Origin: Clostridium thermopalmarium DSM 5974
Lineage (GTDB): Bacteria; Bacillota; Clostridia; Clostridiales; Clostridiaceae
NCBI RefSeq assembly: GCF_002995795.1
Contig: NZ_PVXN01000055.1
Location: 1-40,701, forward strand
DNA length: 40,701 bases
Direction of reading: 5' to 3'
Positions 1-9,120 of this stretch are shown one piece after another (positions within the stretch are counted from its first letter, which is position 1; each line of letters begins with the position of its first letter). Both the position numbers and the translations under genes were made by a program. The notes beneath the pieces were generated by a model. That model was not told where the DNA came from and ran no database searches. It worked only from the letters and a program-made list of their open reading frames with translations.

Positions 1-51
1 TACAATTGTCTTTCTAAATTCTTCTGTATAATACTTTTGCCCTTTTGCCAT
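1..51 (-). CDS. IS3-family transposase OrfA, N-terminal fragment (partial at window edge)
   Basis: Seventeen codons are visible, reading MAKGQKYYTEEFRKTIV, which resembles the N-terminus of the helix-turn-helix OrfA proteins of IS3/IS150-type elements. A ribosome binding site of the form GGGAAGGAAG lies just upstream (about 61-70). The rest of the gene is outside the window, so whether it is intact is unknown. Confidence 0.65.
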   Translation of the reverse strand, partial: MAKGQKYYTEEFRKTIV

Positions 52-107
52 TGTAGACACTTCCTTCCCTTTTTATATTTTAAGGTGTTCGGCTTTTTGT
101 GTCTACA
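1..107 (-). mobile_element. End of an IS3/IS150-like insertion sequence
   Basis: Read on the minus strand, the element would begin at 107 with the tip TGTAGACAC, followed about 50 bases later by a ribosome binding site and an ATG that opens a transposase-like reading frame running off the window. A TG-beginning tip and this start are typical of the IS3 family, IS150 group. The tip is repeated in inverted orientation at 52-60, directly before the ATG, so the end can fold on itself. The element boundary next to the McrB-like gene is placed at 107/108 from the tip sequence; no other end is visible, so target duplication cannot be checked. Confidence 0.7.
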
Positions 108-140
108 CTAATATACTAACACCAATATTATACTAACACC
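108..140. repeat. Two tandem copies of a 12-bp unit at the IS/McrB junction
   Basis: The 12-mer TATACTAACACC occurs at 112-123 and again at 129-140, a 17-base period. The copies fill the gap between the IS tip (107) and the last recognisable codons of the McrB-like gene and supply the gene's TAA stop. They could be a local duplication made at insertion or a pre-existing short repeat. Confidence 0.7.
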
Positions 141-1900
141 ACTTCATCACGAACTCTATATCCAAAATGATGATTAATTTTTTCTAATTCATAATTTATT
201 TCATTTAATATAGAGATTATTTTTTCTATTTCTTCTCTTTTATTTATACAATCAATTACTTTTAAATACTTAGAAGAAATATATGAATTATTCATTTTTA
301 ATCCTTTAATGTCTTCAACTATAGTATCAAAGTATTCAAAATTTATATTTAAATTAACTTCATTAAATTCAATAGTATTGGCTCTATCAAGAACCTTTTT
401 ACTAAAAGGAAAAGTAGTTTCATCCATGTTTACAGTTCCAACTATATAAAGATTTTCTGGAATATATAAATCACCATATTTTTTTGCAGCTTCTTTATCT
501 TCTCCAAAAGTTTCTATCTTAAAAATTTTTTCAGTAACAATCTTTTCTCCTATCTTTTTTCTTGTTTCCATCAAAGATAAAACATCACTAAAATAATATT
601 CTACTCTAGCTAAGTTCATTTCATCTAGACAAACAAAGTATGGGTTAGTAGGATCATCTATTGCTCTCGTTATAATAGTAGTTAAAGGCCCTTGTAAAAA
701 TTTATTATCTATATTTTTATATCCTAACAGATCCGAAGGATCTGACCAATCAGGTCTAACTGGAATTAGCATAAATCTTCCATTTTCACAAGTTGAACCT
801 ATGGCCTCTGCAAACAACTGAACTAATTTGCTTTTACCTGTTCCTGAAATCCCTGATAATAATACAAAAGGCTTTGTTTTAAGTGATAAGTAGTAATTTT
901 TTATTAAATCTAAGTCGTAAGTATATCCTTTTGCTAATATGTAGTTATGTATTTGCTCAACAGCATCTTTAATTATCAAATCTTCTTCTTTATTATCATT
1001 TGAATCATTTATTCTTTCTTTATAGTAAAGTTCAAGTTTTGAATATAATATTGAGTTTAGATTTGATATATCTTCTTTATTTAGACTATTCCATAGTTCC
1101 TTATTAAAACACAAATACTCTTGATCATCTATTTGTTCTTTATATACATATCCTTGATTATTAATAACTTTATAAGCATTTTCATTCATTATAGACTTTA
1201 CTATATCTACTGATAAACTATTAATTTTTTGAGCAATTTTACTATCACTACTTTCAACTAATAGTCCATCGCTATGCCTTTTAATATAAAAATTTGCTAT
1301 GTCATTGCAAATTTTTTCATAATCACCTTTGCCTTCAGCGTTTACATTGTTTAAAAGTTTTATTAACAGAATTAATTTATATGATTTCTGATAGTTATTG
1401 CCTAATGAATTTTTATCACCTATATAATTAAAAAACTTTTCTTTTATACTCATAGTATCCTCTGACTCTGTTATTAATTTTACATTTAGCTTGTATGGTT
1501 TGTCTGATTTATAAAATTCTATATATTCATTTATATTATCTTGATCTTGTGAACTGTTTGCTTCAAGAATATAATAACTTTTCTTAAACTTACTTTTTAG
1601 ATATTTTGCAATATCAGAATTAACACCATATCTTATCTGCAAAACATCATCATTTCTCTTTTGAACATTTATATTTCTTATTTCAGCTTCTGCTGAAAAA
1701 TCATCAAATTCCATTATTATCTTTTTTGCTTTACCTAGGGATATATATCCTTCAGGAATTATACTTAAAAAGCTTTTTCTATATTCTATCGGTATATGTA
1801 TACCATATTTGAATAATGATAAATCTACTCTTTTTCTTGCTATAATATTATCTATATTGGGCTTACTCCAGCTATCCACTTGACATAACACATCCTTCAA
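128..1900 (-). pseudogene. McrB-like AAA+ restriction NTPase, C-terminally truncated by an IS
   Basis: The product resembles McrB-type AAA+ GTPases, the motor subunit of modification-dependent restriction complexes that work with a McrC nuclease. Visible motifs are Walker A GISGTGKS (about residues 350-357), Walker B FVCLDEMN (about 422-429), the VNMDETT element (about 490-496) and SKKVLDRA with the likely arginine finger (about 500-507). Residues 1-340 are not recognised; the first 140 could be a DNA-binding domain. After FGYRVRDE the frame ends abruptly in a short tail next to the IS end, where McrB-like proteins usually continue through the end of the AAA+ lid region. No mcrC is visible; it would lie beyond the IS. 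The longest frame starts at a TTG without a clear ribosome site, so the true start may be a nearby GTG. McrB-like identity is fairly sure; disruption is inferred. Confidence 0.75.
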
Positions 1901-2018
1901 TTATAAATTCTAATAGTTATATAATTGCATGATTTTTGTTTATAATTTTACATACTTGTTCCATTACTTTTATATTATCACATACTATTACAATATACAC
2001 AATTTTGAACAATAAAAA

Positions 2019-2060
2019 AGCACATATCCACAATTGTCTTGCAGTTATGTGCTCTTTTTT
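2019..2060 (-). terminator. Rho-independent terminator of the Nudix gene
   Basis: AGCACATA (2019-2026) pairs with TATGTGCT (2046-2053). On the minus strand the stem is followed by a run of T, placing it about 35 bases after the Nudix stop. T-runs on both sides could let it act in both directions. Confidence 0.75.
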
Positions 2061-2089
2061 ATAATAACGATATTAATATCACCCTTACT

Positions 2090-2473
2090 TTACATATTTT
2101 TAAGTTTCTCAATTACCAACACATCTGCTGGAATCCATCTTAGGTTGTCCACTTCATCTAAATTTACCCATTTAGCATCATTATGAGCATTTAAATGCAG
2201 CTCTCCACCACAAATATCACATATAAAACAGTGCATTGTAAGATGAAAATTTGGATAATCATAATCAATAGTAGTTAAATATTTAGATATTTTAATATCT
2301 AATTCCAGTTCTTCTTTAATCTCGCGAATAAGAGCTTCTTCTTGAGTTTCTCCATCTTCAATTTTACCGCCTGGAAATTCCCACATATCTTTAAATTCTC
2401 CGTAACTGCGGCGAGTAATAAATATTTTATTATCATGCTTCATAATTGCTGCAACAACTTCTATATTTTTCAT
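2090..2473 (-). CDS. Nudix hydrolase, MutT-like (8-oxo-)dGTP diphosphatase
   Basis: A 127-residue Nudix protein, probably hydrolysing oxidised or surplus nucleoside triphosphates in the cytoplasm. The Nudix box runs over residues 36-58: G36, E42, R50-E51 and E54-E55 are in place, while the last conserved glycine is Glu, as in many bacterial MutT-like proteins. FPGGK precedes the box. The ATG at 2473 was chosen over a GTG at 2485 because the AGGTGGTG ribosome site overlaps that GTG and is well spaced for the ATG. It is a single gene with its own terminator. Substrate is inferred from family only. Confidence 0.85.
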   Translation of the reverse strand: MKNIEVVAAIMKHDNKIFITRRSYGEFKDMWEFPGGKIEDGETQEEALIREIKEELELDIKISKYLTTIDYDYPNFHLTMHCFICDICGGELHLNAHNDAKWVNLDEVDNLRWIPADVLVIEKLKNM

Positions 2474-2745
2474 ATGTATCACCACCTAGTAAGTTTAAAT
2501 TTCAACACTCAATATAACAATCACGCCTCTTACTCATCACCTGGATAAAAATTTTATTAGGTTTTAGTTAACGTTATAATCATATATTATACATTTAATA
2601 TTCTAATATCATTATGCAGATTTCTCAAGGCAAGTCTGAAAACTAATTGCTTGGCCATATATTCTTTAAATACTAAGTATTACACCCTTGAAGTGATTAT
2701 GATAAAATTATAGATATTCACCTATTAAACAAAAGAGGTGCTAAT

Positions 2746-3822
2746 ATGGATTTAAAAGAAAAAGTAAGAAATCTGCCTTTGTGCCCTGGAATATATTTTA
2801 TGAAAGATTCCCTTGGAAATGTTATATACGTAGGAAAGTCTAAATGCTTAAAAAAAAGAGTACAATCCTATTTTTATAATTCAAAAGCCCACAGCACTAA
2901 GGTGCAAAAACTTGTAAAAAATCTTAAGGATTTTGATTTTATAATTACAGACACAGAATTTGAAGCTCTTATGATGGAATGTAAGTATATCAAGAAACTG
3001 AAGCCTACATACAACAGACTTATGAAAAGCCCGCTATCCTATATTTATATTAAAATTGAAACTGATAAAACCTATCCTAATATAGATATTGTAAGCTTTG
3101 TAGATGATGATAATAGTCTGTACTTTGGTCCATTTACTAATAAAAATCTAGTTGAAAAGACTGTGCTTGGCATAAAAGATTTCTATAAAATACTTTGCAA
3201 TAATCCCTCTAAAAGAAGTAGTTCATGTCTAAACTATTTTTTAGGAAAGTGTATAGGGATGTGCTCAGGAGATTCTGTATCTGTAAAATATCAAAATGTA
3301 ATTAACAAGATCATAGGTCTATTTCAGGGTACTGATATGGATATGCTTAAAGAAATAAAACAAGAAATGCTTCATGCTTCTGAAAACTTAGATTTCGAAA
3401 CTGCAGCAAAATATAGGGATATAATAGATTCAATCAAAGTGCTTATAAGTAAAGAAAGAGTTGTAGACTTTGCAGAAAAAAATAGAAATATAGTTATGAT
3501 AGAAAGACTAGATGTCTGCATTTTTAAATTGTTTCTTATTAAAAGAAATAAAATACTTTTTAGCACAAAATATAATTTTAATAAAGCAAATATTGAACAA
3601 ATATTAAAAATGATAAAAACCAATATTTTAGACAACTTTAAGCCTGAAATATTCAATGACTTGCTGGAGATTACCAAAGATGAGATAGACGAAGCGGATA
3701 TAATTTACAGTTATTTAAAAAACAATAAATGTAAATATACTGTAATTTCTCAAGAATGGCTTGCACCTAATAATATTCACAATATAGATGATGCTATTTT
3801 TAATCTGCTTAACTCTGTTTAA
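2746..3822 (+). CDS. Short UvrC-like GIY-YIG nuclease (Cho-type layout)
   Basis: This 358-residue protein matches the N-terminal half of UvrC, the nucleotide excision repair nuclease. Residues 10-90 form a GIY-YIG domain (PGIYFM, IYVGKSK, Arg38, Glu near 72). Four cysteines at 151, 161, 169 and 173 occupy the place of the Cys cluster reported to hold an Fe-S centre in UvrC. A UVR motif (about 200-235, DFETAAKYRD) would contact UvrB. The RNase H-like 5'-incision domain and the helix-hairpin-helix tail of full UvrC (about 600 residues) are missing, as in E. coli Cho, which makes only the 3' incision. It lies alone on the plus strand. The ATG has a good AGAGGTG site. Function as an accessory incision enzyme is inference. 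Confidence 0.82.
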   Translation: MDLKEKVRNLPLCPGIYFMKDSLGNVIYVGKSKCLKKRVQSYFYNSKAHSTKVQKLVKNLKDFDFIITDTEFEALMMECKYIKKLKPTYNRLMKSPLSYIYIKIETDKTYPNIDIVSFVDDDNSLYFGPFTNKNLVEKTVLGIKDFYKILCNNPSKRSSSCLNYFLGKCIGMCSGDSVSVKYQNVINKIIGLFQGTDMDMLKEIKQEMLHASENLDFETAAKYRDIIDSIKVLISKERVVDFAEKNRNIVMIERLDVCIFKLFLIKRNKILFSTKYNFNKANIEQILKMIKTNILDNFKPEIFNDLLEITKDEIDEADIIYSYLKNNKCKYTVISQEWLAPNNIHNIDDAIFNLLNSV

Positions 3823-3829
3823 CAAAATC

Positions 3830-3866
3830 AAAGGAGCTAAGTATCTAATGATTACTTAACTCCTTT
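3830..3866. terminator. Bidirectional terminator between the UvrC-like and rhodanese genes
   Basis: A 14-bp stem with one mismatch (3830-3843 with 3853-3866) lies between two convergent genes. AAAGGAG and CTCCTTT arms give T-runs in both directions. Confidence 0.8.
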
Positions 3867-3870
3867 TATA

Positions 3871-4164
3871 TTATTTTTCTAACTCTCCTTCATACATGTC
3901 AGTTCCACCTGTCACAACCTTTACTTTAAATCCTTTTAACCTAAGTTCGCTACAGGTAATGCTGCTTCTTCTTCCTGTTTGGCAAATTATGTAGTATTCT
4001 TTATCCTTATCTAAAAAGTTGTCTGGGTCTTTCAACATATCCTTCATTGGCATATTTTTCGCCGTTGGAATATGCCCACTTTCATATTCGAAAGATTCTC
4101 TTATATCTATTAAATTTATTTTTCCAAGTAGTTCTTCTAAATCATTAACATCTATTTTGTCCAT
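3871..4164 (-). CDS. Single-domain rhodanese-like sulfurtransferase
   Basis: A 97-residue protein consisting of one rhodanese domain. The sequence shows LIDIRESFEYESGHIP near the start and the active loop CQTGRRS with the catalytic Cys that carries persulfide sulfur. Stand-alone rhodaneses of this size act in sulfur trafficking or cyanide and thiol detoxification in the cytoplasm; the acceptor cannot be told. A GGGTGATG ribosome site precedes the ATG. It lies 67 bases downstream of the phosphodiesterase gene with no obvious terminator between, so the two may be co-transcribed. Confidence 0.85.
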   Translation of the reverse strand: MDKIDVNDLEELLGKINLIDIRESFEYESGHIPTAKNMPMKDMLKDPDNFLDKDKEYYIICQTGRRSSITCSELRLKGFKVKVVTGGTDMYEGELEK

Positions 4165-4231
4165 TATATTTCATCACCCAAAGTAATTATAACAGAGTAT
4201 TTTTTTAATATCCACGATTATAGTCACATTA

Positions 4232-4774
4232 TTATATATTAATTTCTTTATATATTTCTCCATCTAATGTCTTTATCTTAAATACATTATCCTCTAATAC
4301 TGCACAGCAATGAGGTGTATCATCCTTTGGTATGGCAATAGAGCCTGGATTTATTATAAATATGCCATTCTCTTTTTTAGCTACAGGTACATGTATATGC
4401 CCATAGATTAGCACATCTCCCTCACTTAGGTTTGGAAGATTTTCTTCATTATATATATGACCATGAGTTAAAAAAAGCCTTCTTCCATTATATAAAACTA
4501 TAGAATAATCGCTCATAATAGGATACTCAATAAGCATCTGGTCCACTTCGCTGTCACAATTTCCGCGAACTGCAATAATCTTATCTTTGTAGTTGTTTAA
4601 TATCCTTGCCACTTCTTGTGGATTATACTCCTTTGGCATAGGATTCCTAGGTCCATGATATAGTTCGTCCCCTAATATAATTATATAATCTGCATCTTCC
4701 TTCTTATACTGTTCCATAACCTTATTTAAATAATATAAAGATCCGTGAATATCTGAAATAAAAAATAATTTCAT
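4232..4774 (-). CDS. yfcE: YfcE/MJ0936-type metallophosphodiesterase
   Basis: A 180-residue calcineurin-like phosphoesterase. Metal-binding motifs appear in order: ISDIHGS, LGDELYHGPRN, RGNCDSEVD, LTHGHI and YGHIHVP, all as in YfcE of E. coli (a similar length). These enzymes hydrolyse phosphodiesters in vitro; the physiological substrate is uncertain. The ATG at 4774 has an AGAAAGGA site; the 17-residue upstream extension of the open frame lacks one and was dropped. Confidence 0.85.
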   Translation of the reverse strand: MKLFFISDIHGSLYYLNKVMEQYKKEDADYIIILGDELYHGPRNPMPKEYNPQEVARILNNYKDKIIAVRGNCDSEVDQMLIEYPIMSDYSIVLYNGRRLFLTHGHIYNEENLPNLSEGDVLIYGHIHVPVAKKENGIFIINPGSIAIPKDDTPHCCAVLEDNVFKIKTLDGEIYKEINI

Positions 4775-4874
4775 ATGTTCAATTCCTTTCTGTACTATGT
4801 TTCTGTCTTTTATATATCTTACCATAATTTATATATGAATAAACTTGCTTTCAATAAAATTTCATGAACGCCCT

Positions 4875-4910
4875 TACCACCTAAATGCATAGCATTTTAA
4901 AGCGTGGGTA
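4875..4910. other. Compound hairpin between the SNF2 and yfcE genes
   Basis: An outer imperfect pair (TACCAC at 4875-4880 with GTGGGTA at 4904-4910) encloses AAATGC/GCATTT (4883-4888 with 4892-4897). It lies just after the SNF2 stop and could terminate or process that transcript, but there is no good T-run. Confidence 0.35.
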
Positions 4911-4940
4911 TTCTTTTCTATTTAAAAAAATCCAATATGG

Positions 4941-7900
4941 CTATTCTCTACAAAAAAGATCTATAAGTTCTTCTCGAGATAATCTATTTAACATAATTCC
5001 TTCCTTAAAATCTCTGGTAAGCACATTATGAGCTAATTCTTTTTTCTCTTCCTGAAGGAGAACTATTTTTTCCTCTATAGTACCTCTAGACACTAACTTC
5101 ACAACTTCAACTACATTCTTTTGACCGATTCTATGCGCTCTATCTGTTGCTTGATTTTCTACTGCTGGGTTCCACCAAGGATCAAAATGAATTACAAGAT
5201 TAGCGCTGGTTAAATTAAGTCCTGTCCCACCTGCCTTTAATGAAATCAAAAACACCTTAACTTTGCTGCTCTTGTTAAACTCATTTACAAGCCTAATTCT
5301 TTCTTTAGAAGAAGTTGCACCATCTAAATAATAGTACTTAATTTCTCTCTCTTTTAAAGTTTCTCCTATTATTTTCAATGCAGAAGTAAACTGAGAGAAA
5401 AGAAGAGTTTTGCCACCAGAATCTATATTCTCCTCTACTAAATCCAGTGCAATTTTAATTTTTCCACTTCCGCCTTTATACTCATTAAATACAAGAGATG
5501 GTTCAAGACAAATCTGCCGCAACCTTGTTAAATAAGAAAAAATTGGAATATTTCCATCTAAATCATTTTTTATTCTTTCTCTTACATTTTTTATGTAAGC
5601 CTTATATACTGCCTTCTGCTTGGGTGTCATTTCAACTAATATTTTCTTTTCTATTTTATCTGGCAGATCCTCTATAACCTCACTTTTAGTTCTTCTCAGA
5701 ATAAACGGCTTTATCATAAGCCTAAGGCCTTCTAAATTTGAATCCTCATCTAAAATAAATTTATCATGAAATACTTCCCTAGAATAAAGATATCCCGGCA
5801 TTATAAAATCAAATATGGACCAAAGCTCCATCAAATTGTTTTCTATAGGAGTTCCTGTTAAAGCAAATTTAACCTTAGCATTTACCATTTTTACAGCTAG
5901 AGTGCTTTGAGATAAAGGATTTTTTATATTTTGAGCCTCATCTATGATACAATAATCAAAGATTAAATCTTTATATCTATCTATATTATTTCTTAAAGTA
6001 CCATAGGTGGTTAAAATCAAATCATACTCATCTAAAGCATCCATAGCCTTTGCTTGCTCCATTGTGCTGCCATGGATAATACCAACTTTAAGAGAGGGGG
6101 CAAATCTTTCTATTTCGCTTTTCCAATTATATATAATAGATGTAGGGGTTATTATTAAAGATTTTTTATTCTTTTCACTAAGAAGAAAAGCTATAGTTTG
6201 GATAGTCTTCCCAAGTCCCATCTCGTCTGCTAAAATTCCACCTAATCCTAACTCACTTAATCCTTTAAGCCATCTAAATCCCTTAACTTGATATTCTCTA
6301 AGCTTTGCTTTTAGATTTTTAGGAATAGGTGCTTCATCATTTATACCAGTTTCTCTTTTTTCTATGTAATCTAATAATTCTGATCCCCAGCCAAATTTAT
6401 ATTCTCTATTCTTTAGTTTTTCAGCCATATATAAAGCTTTACTTTTAGCTATATAACTATAGCCATCATCTAGTTTTTCCTCTAAATTTAGCGTTTCAAT
6501 TAAGCTAAAAAAGTTTTGTATATCTTCATCTTCAAGATCTATGAACTTATTGTCCTTAGTTTTATAAAACCTGCTACCTTTTTTATAACTCTGAAATATA
6601 TTTGGAAGTTCATCTCTATCTACATCTCCTATGGCATAATTAAATTTAAAATATTCATCTTCCTCATATAAATCTATTTTAATAGAACTTCCATCATATA
6701 TCTTTACATTTTCAAAGCCCTTGCCTAAAATAAGAGTTCCTAATGATGTTATAATATTTTCTTTTTTATTCATAATATTGAAAATATCTTCATCATCCCC
6801 AATAAATAAAAGCCTATCTTCTCTTCTTATAAATTTATAGTATTCAAGTTTCATAAGAGCCTTTTCTTCCATTTTAAAATCTCTTATAAGCTGAGTCTTT
6901 CTGCTGCCTTTTTTTAATATATTAATCTTTTCATTATTATAAGTTGCATATACGCTGCAATAAATATTTTCTTCCTCTTTGTAGATTAAAAACTCTAACT
7001 TAGACGAGTCTGCTGCAAATTTCCTTACATCCTCCGATAAGATAATATCCTTGGAAATACTGCTTATTAGCGAAATAATTTTATTGTAGTTTTCCATATT
7101 CTTATGAAATAATATTTTCCCGTATTTTTTTAATTTAGGATATAGAATAAGGTATCTTTTAATTTGATTTTGTGAAGGTAAGTATATTTCATTATTAAAC
7201 AGATAGACACTATTATCCTCATTTAATGGAATAGGAAATCTTTTATGAGTAGTCAACTTAAAATGTTCATCATCTTCTTTTAATGTAAAGCTTAATGGCA
7301 AATCTTCCATGAGCACAGTTGAATTATACTCAATTCCATTATACTTTAACTGCACTTTGTTTCCTGCAGCACACTCTAAAAATCCTCTCAATTCATTAGG
7401 ATGTAAAATTATATTTCTTCCTGAAATATAATTTCTATCATCTTTTTTATCATATTTTCTTATAAAATCTATTATTTTTATATAAGATTGCGAAATGCTA
7501 TGTTCATTTGGATTATATATGAATTCATTGTTAAAGTATATGTATTTCCCATCATCATAGTCATGAATAAATTTTTTCAAATCTCTTATTAAATGTTTAT
7601 GATTTATGCCTATTCTAAACTCTAGTTCGTAGGTAGTTACTCCTTTCCATAACTTATGAATTATCTTTGTATCAATACCTACTCCTGTTTTTTTAATTTT
7701 ATTTTTAGATATAGCATCTGTTAAATCCTGCTTTTTCACTCTTCTTTTATTCATTAAACTTAAAAACTTATATACGGTTCCTGTTAAATGTTCACACATA
7801 AAAAGGGGCTGATTTTTAGAGAACTCTTTAAAATCATCACAAGTACATCTCACACCTTCTAACTTTTTATTTTTAAGATTTAATTTTATATGAGTACTCA

Positions 7901-8072
7901 ATTCCTTGTGATTTATTTCATTTGATACATTGCCATAAATATGATATGTATTTTCTATGTTCCTTCCCTTTACACTGGATACTAGCCCTTTCTTTAAAAG
8001 TTCTTTTCCCATTTCTCTTCTTATACTTGAAGCTGGTGTTAAAATTATTGTTTCTAGTTCTTTTAGATTCAT
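4941..8072 (-). CDS. SWIM-SNF2 family DNA translocase/helicase
   Basis: A 1043-residue SNF2 ATPase (superfamily 2). A SWIM zinc-binding motif lies near residues 77-97 (C-x-C ... C-x-H). The ATPase core starts near residue 590: DEMGLGKT (Walker A, about 616), IDEAQN (about 709) and LTGTPIENN, followed by the second RecA lobe with GGTGLNL and DRAHRIGQ. Such bacterial HepA/SNF2-like proteins remodel protein-DNA or RNA polymerase complexes; the exact role is not known. The ATG is preceded by a very strong GGGGAGGGGG site. No restriction or defence genes adjoin it, so I read it as a chromosomal housekeeping copy rather than a defence helicase. Confidence 0.9.
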   Translation of the reverse strand: MNLKELETIILTPASSIRREMGKELLKKGLVSSVKGRNIENTYHIYGNVSNEINHKELSTHIKLNLKNKKLEGVRCTCDDFKEFSKNQPLFMCEHLTGTVYKFLSLMNKRRVKKQDLTDAISKNKIKKTGVGIDTKIIHKLWKGVTTYELEFRIGINHKHLIRDLKKFIHDYDDGKYIYFNNEFIYNPNEHSISQSYIKIIDFIRKYDKKDDRNYISGRNIILHPNELRGFLECAAGNKVQLKYNGIEYNSTVLMEDLPLSFTLKEDDEHFKLTTHKRFPIPLNEDNSVYLFNNEIYLPSQNQIKRYLILYPKLKKYGKILFHKNMENYNKIISLISSISKDIILSEDVRKFAADSSKLEFLIYKEEENIYCSVYATYNNEKINILKKGSRKTQLIRDFKMEEKALMKLEYYKFIRREDRLLFIGDDEDIFNIMNKKENIITSLGTLILGKGFENVKIYDGSSIKIDLYEEDEYFKFNYAIGDVDRDELPNIFQSYKKGSRFYKTKDNKFIDLEDEDIQNFFSLIETLNLEEKLDDGYSYIAKSKALYMAEKLKNREYKFGWGSELLDYIEKRETGINDEAPIPKNLKAKLREYQVKGFRWLKGLSELGLGGILADEMGLGKTIQTIAFLLSEKNKKSLIITPTSIIYNWKSEIERFAPSLKVGIIHGSTMEQAKAMDALDEYDLILTTYGTLRNNIDRYKDLIFDYCIIDEAQNIKNPLSQSTLAVKMVNAKVKFALTGTPIENNLMELWSIFDFIMPGYLYSREVFHDKFILDEDSNLEGLRLMIKPFILRRTKSEVIEDLPDKIEKKILVEMTPKQKAVYKAYIKNVRERIKNDLDGNIPIFSYLTRLRQICLEPSLVFNEYKGGSGKIKIALDLVEENIDSGGKTLLFSQFTSALKIIGETLKEREIKYYYLDGATSSKERIRLVNEFNKSSKVKVFLISLKAGGTGLNLTSANLVIHFDPWWNPAVENQATDRAHRIGQKNVVEVVKLVSRGTIEEKIVLLQEEKKELAHNVLTRDFKEGIMLNRLSREELIDLFCRE

Positions 8073-8102
8073 TCTATACCCCCTCCCCTTTATAGATAAT
8101 AT

Positions 8103-8146
8103 ATATAGTCCAGCCGCTTTTACCTCTAATAGCTGCTGGACTATAT
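8103..8146. terminator. Strong hairpin between the chemotaxis-type gene and the SNF2 gene
   Basis: A perfect 12-bp inverted repeat (8103-8114 with 8135-8146, core AGTCCAGC/GCTGGACT). It sits downstream of the minus-strand chemotaxis gene, but the minus-strand side after the stem is only AT-rich rather than a T-run; the good T-run (8152-8158) is on the plus side. It may terminate inefficiently or protect the 3' end of the mRNA. Confidence 0.5.
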
Positions 8147-8193
8147 GTACCTTTTTTTATTCTATTCTTCCACAAAGCTTGGCTCATATATTT

Positions 8194-9021
8194 CTACTCC
8201 ATACTTTTTTTCAATATGGCTGCTATGGAATTCAACTTTTGCAGTTCTGCATCTATTTGCTGAATTTCAGACAATTGCTGATTAAAAGTATCTGTAGTAT
8301 ACATAATGCTTTTAGATATTTTGTTTACTGAAGATTTTATTTGAGTTAATATATTGTTTATCTTGTTTACTGATTCGCTGCTTGAATTAGATAACTTTCT
8401 GATTTCATTAGCTACAACACTAAATCCTTTTCCATATTCTCCTGCCCTTGAAGCTTCTATAGCTGCATTCAATCCAAGAAGATTTGTCTGGTGAGCTACA
8501 TTTTTTATAAAACTTAAGACATCATTTGTATCTTCTGCTCTGTTTTCAGCTTCATGAAGCTCTGACAAAATCTTATTATTTGAATTCACTGTATTTTCTA
8601 TGCCCGATGAAACTTCACTTGAAATCTTTGTTATTTCTTCTAATGAATGCGACAAAGTTCTAGATAAGTTTAGCATTTCATAATATCTCTTTAGGCTTTT
8701 TACTAGTACTATACTTCCTACTATAGAGCCATTATCATCTTTTACAGGTATTCCTATAGCCTTTATCTCTACTCCGAAAACCTCCTTAGGTACTATTAGA
8801 GACACTACTTTCTTTGCCTTTATACATTCATAGGCTGCACCGCCTGGCCTTAAAGGGTCTCCTGGTTTTGCATTCATATTTATATTTTCGCTGTTTACAA
8901 CCCTAAGAAAATATTCTGTTGTAGAAATGGTAAATGCTATTTCATCTTCAAAAAATGCCTGCATATAAGGTATTAATTCATTAAAAGCCTTTTGTACCTT
9001 ATTTTTTATTTCTAGCTCCAT
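8194..9021 (-). CDS. Soluble methyl-accepting chemotaxis-type sensor
   Basis: A 275-residue cytoplasmic protein with no membrane segment. Residues 1-120 look PAS/GAF-like and sensory. The C-terminal half carries the CheA/CheW-contacting hairpin tip of MCPs: [19 protein letters not shown] then [14 protein letters not shown]. The ATG at 9021 has a GAAGGGGGG site; an 11-residue upstream extension was rejected. The frame ends at TAG 8194-8196, right after a run of seven A. One frame over, the DNA continues with a sensible tail reading [13 protein letters not shown] before TAG at 8162-8164, suggesting slippage, a mutation or a sequence error at the A-run. It may signal to the chemotaxis machinery or another histidine kinase; the ligand is unknown. 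Confidence 0.82.
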   Translation of the reverse strand: MELEIKNKVQKAFNELIPYMQAFFEDEIAFTISTTEYFLRVVNSENINMNAKPGDPLRPGGAAYECIKAKKVVSLIVPKEVFGVEIKAIGIPVKDDNGSIVGSIVLVKSLKRYYEMLNLSRTLSHSLEEITKISSEVSSGIENTVNSNNKILSELHEAENRAEDTNDVLSFIKNVAHQTNLLGLNAAIEASRAGEYGKGFSVVANEIRKLSNSSSESVNKINNILTQIKSSVNKISKSIMYTTDTFNQQLSEIQQIDAELQKLNSIAAILKKSME

Positions 9022-9120
9022 TCTTATCCCCCCTTCTTTAGGCAATACTGCCATATACTATTTTTATTATATCACTATTATTTACTTTTGCATTTCTATT
9101 TTATAAAACTTACCAAATCA

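Noticed and set aside
4941-8072. SNF2 helicase as part of a phage-defence island with the McrB-like gene
   Set aside because: Three housekeeping transcription units lie between them, and no nuclease or other defence gene adjoins the helicase.
7957-8331. A 124-codon plus-strand frame across the SNF2 and sensor genes
   Set aside because: It lies opposite two well-supported genes and over their intergenic hairpin, with no ribosome site and no recognisable domain.
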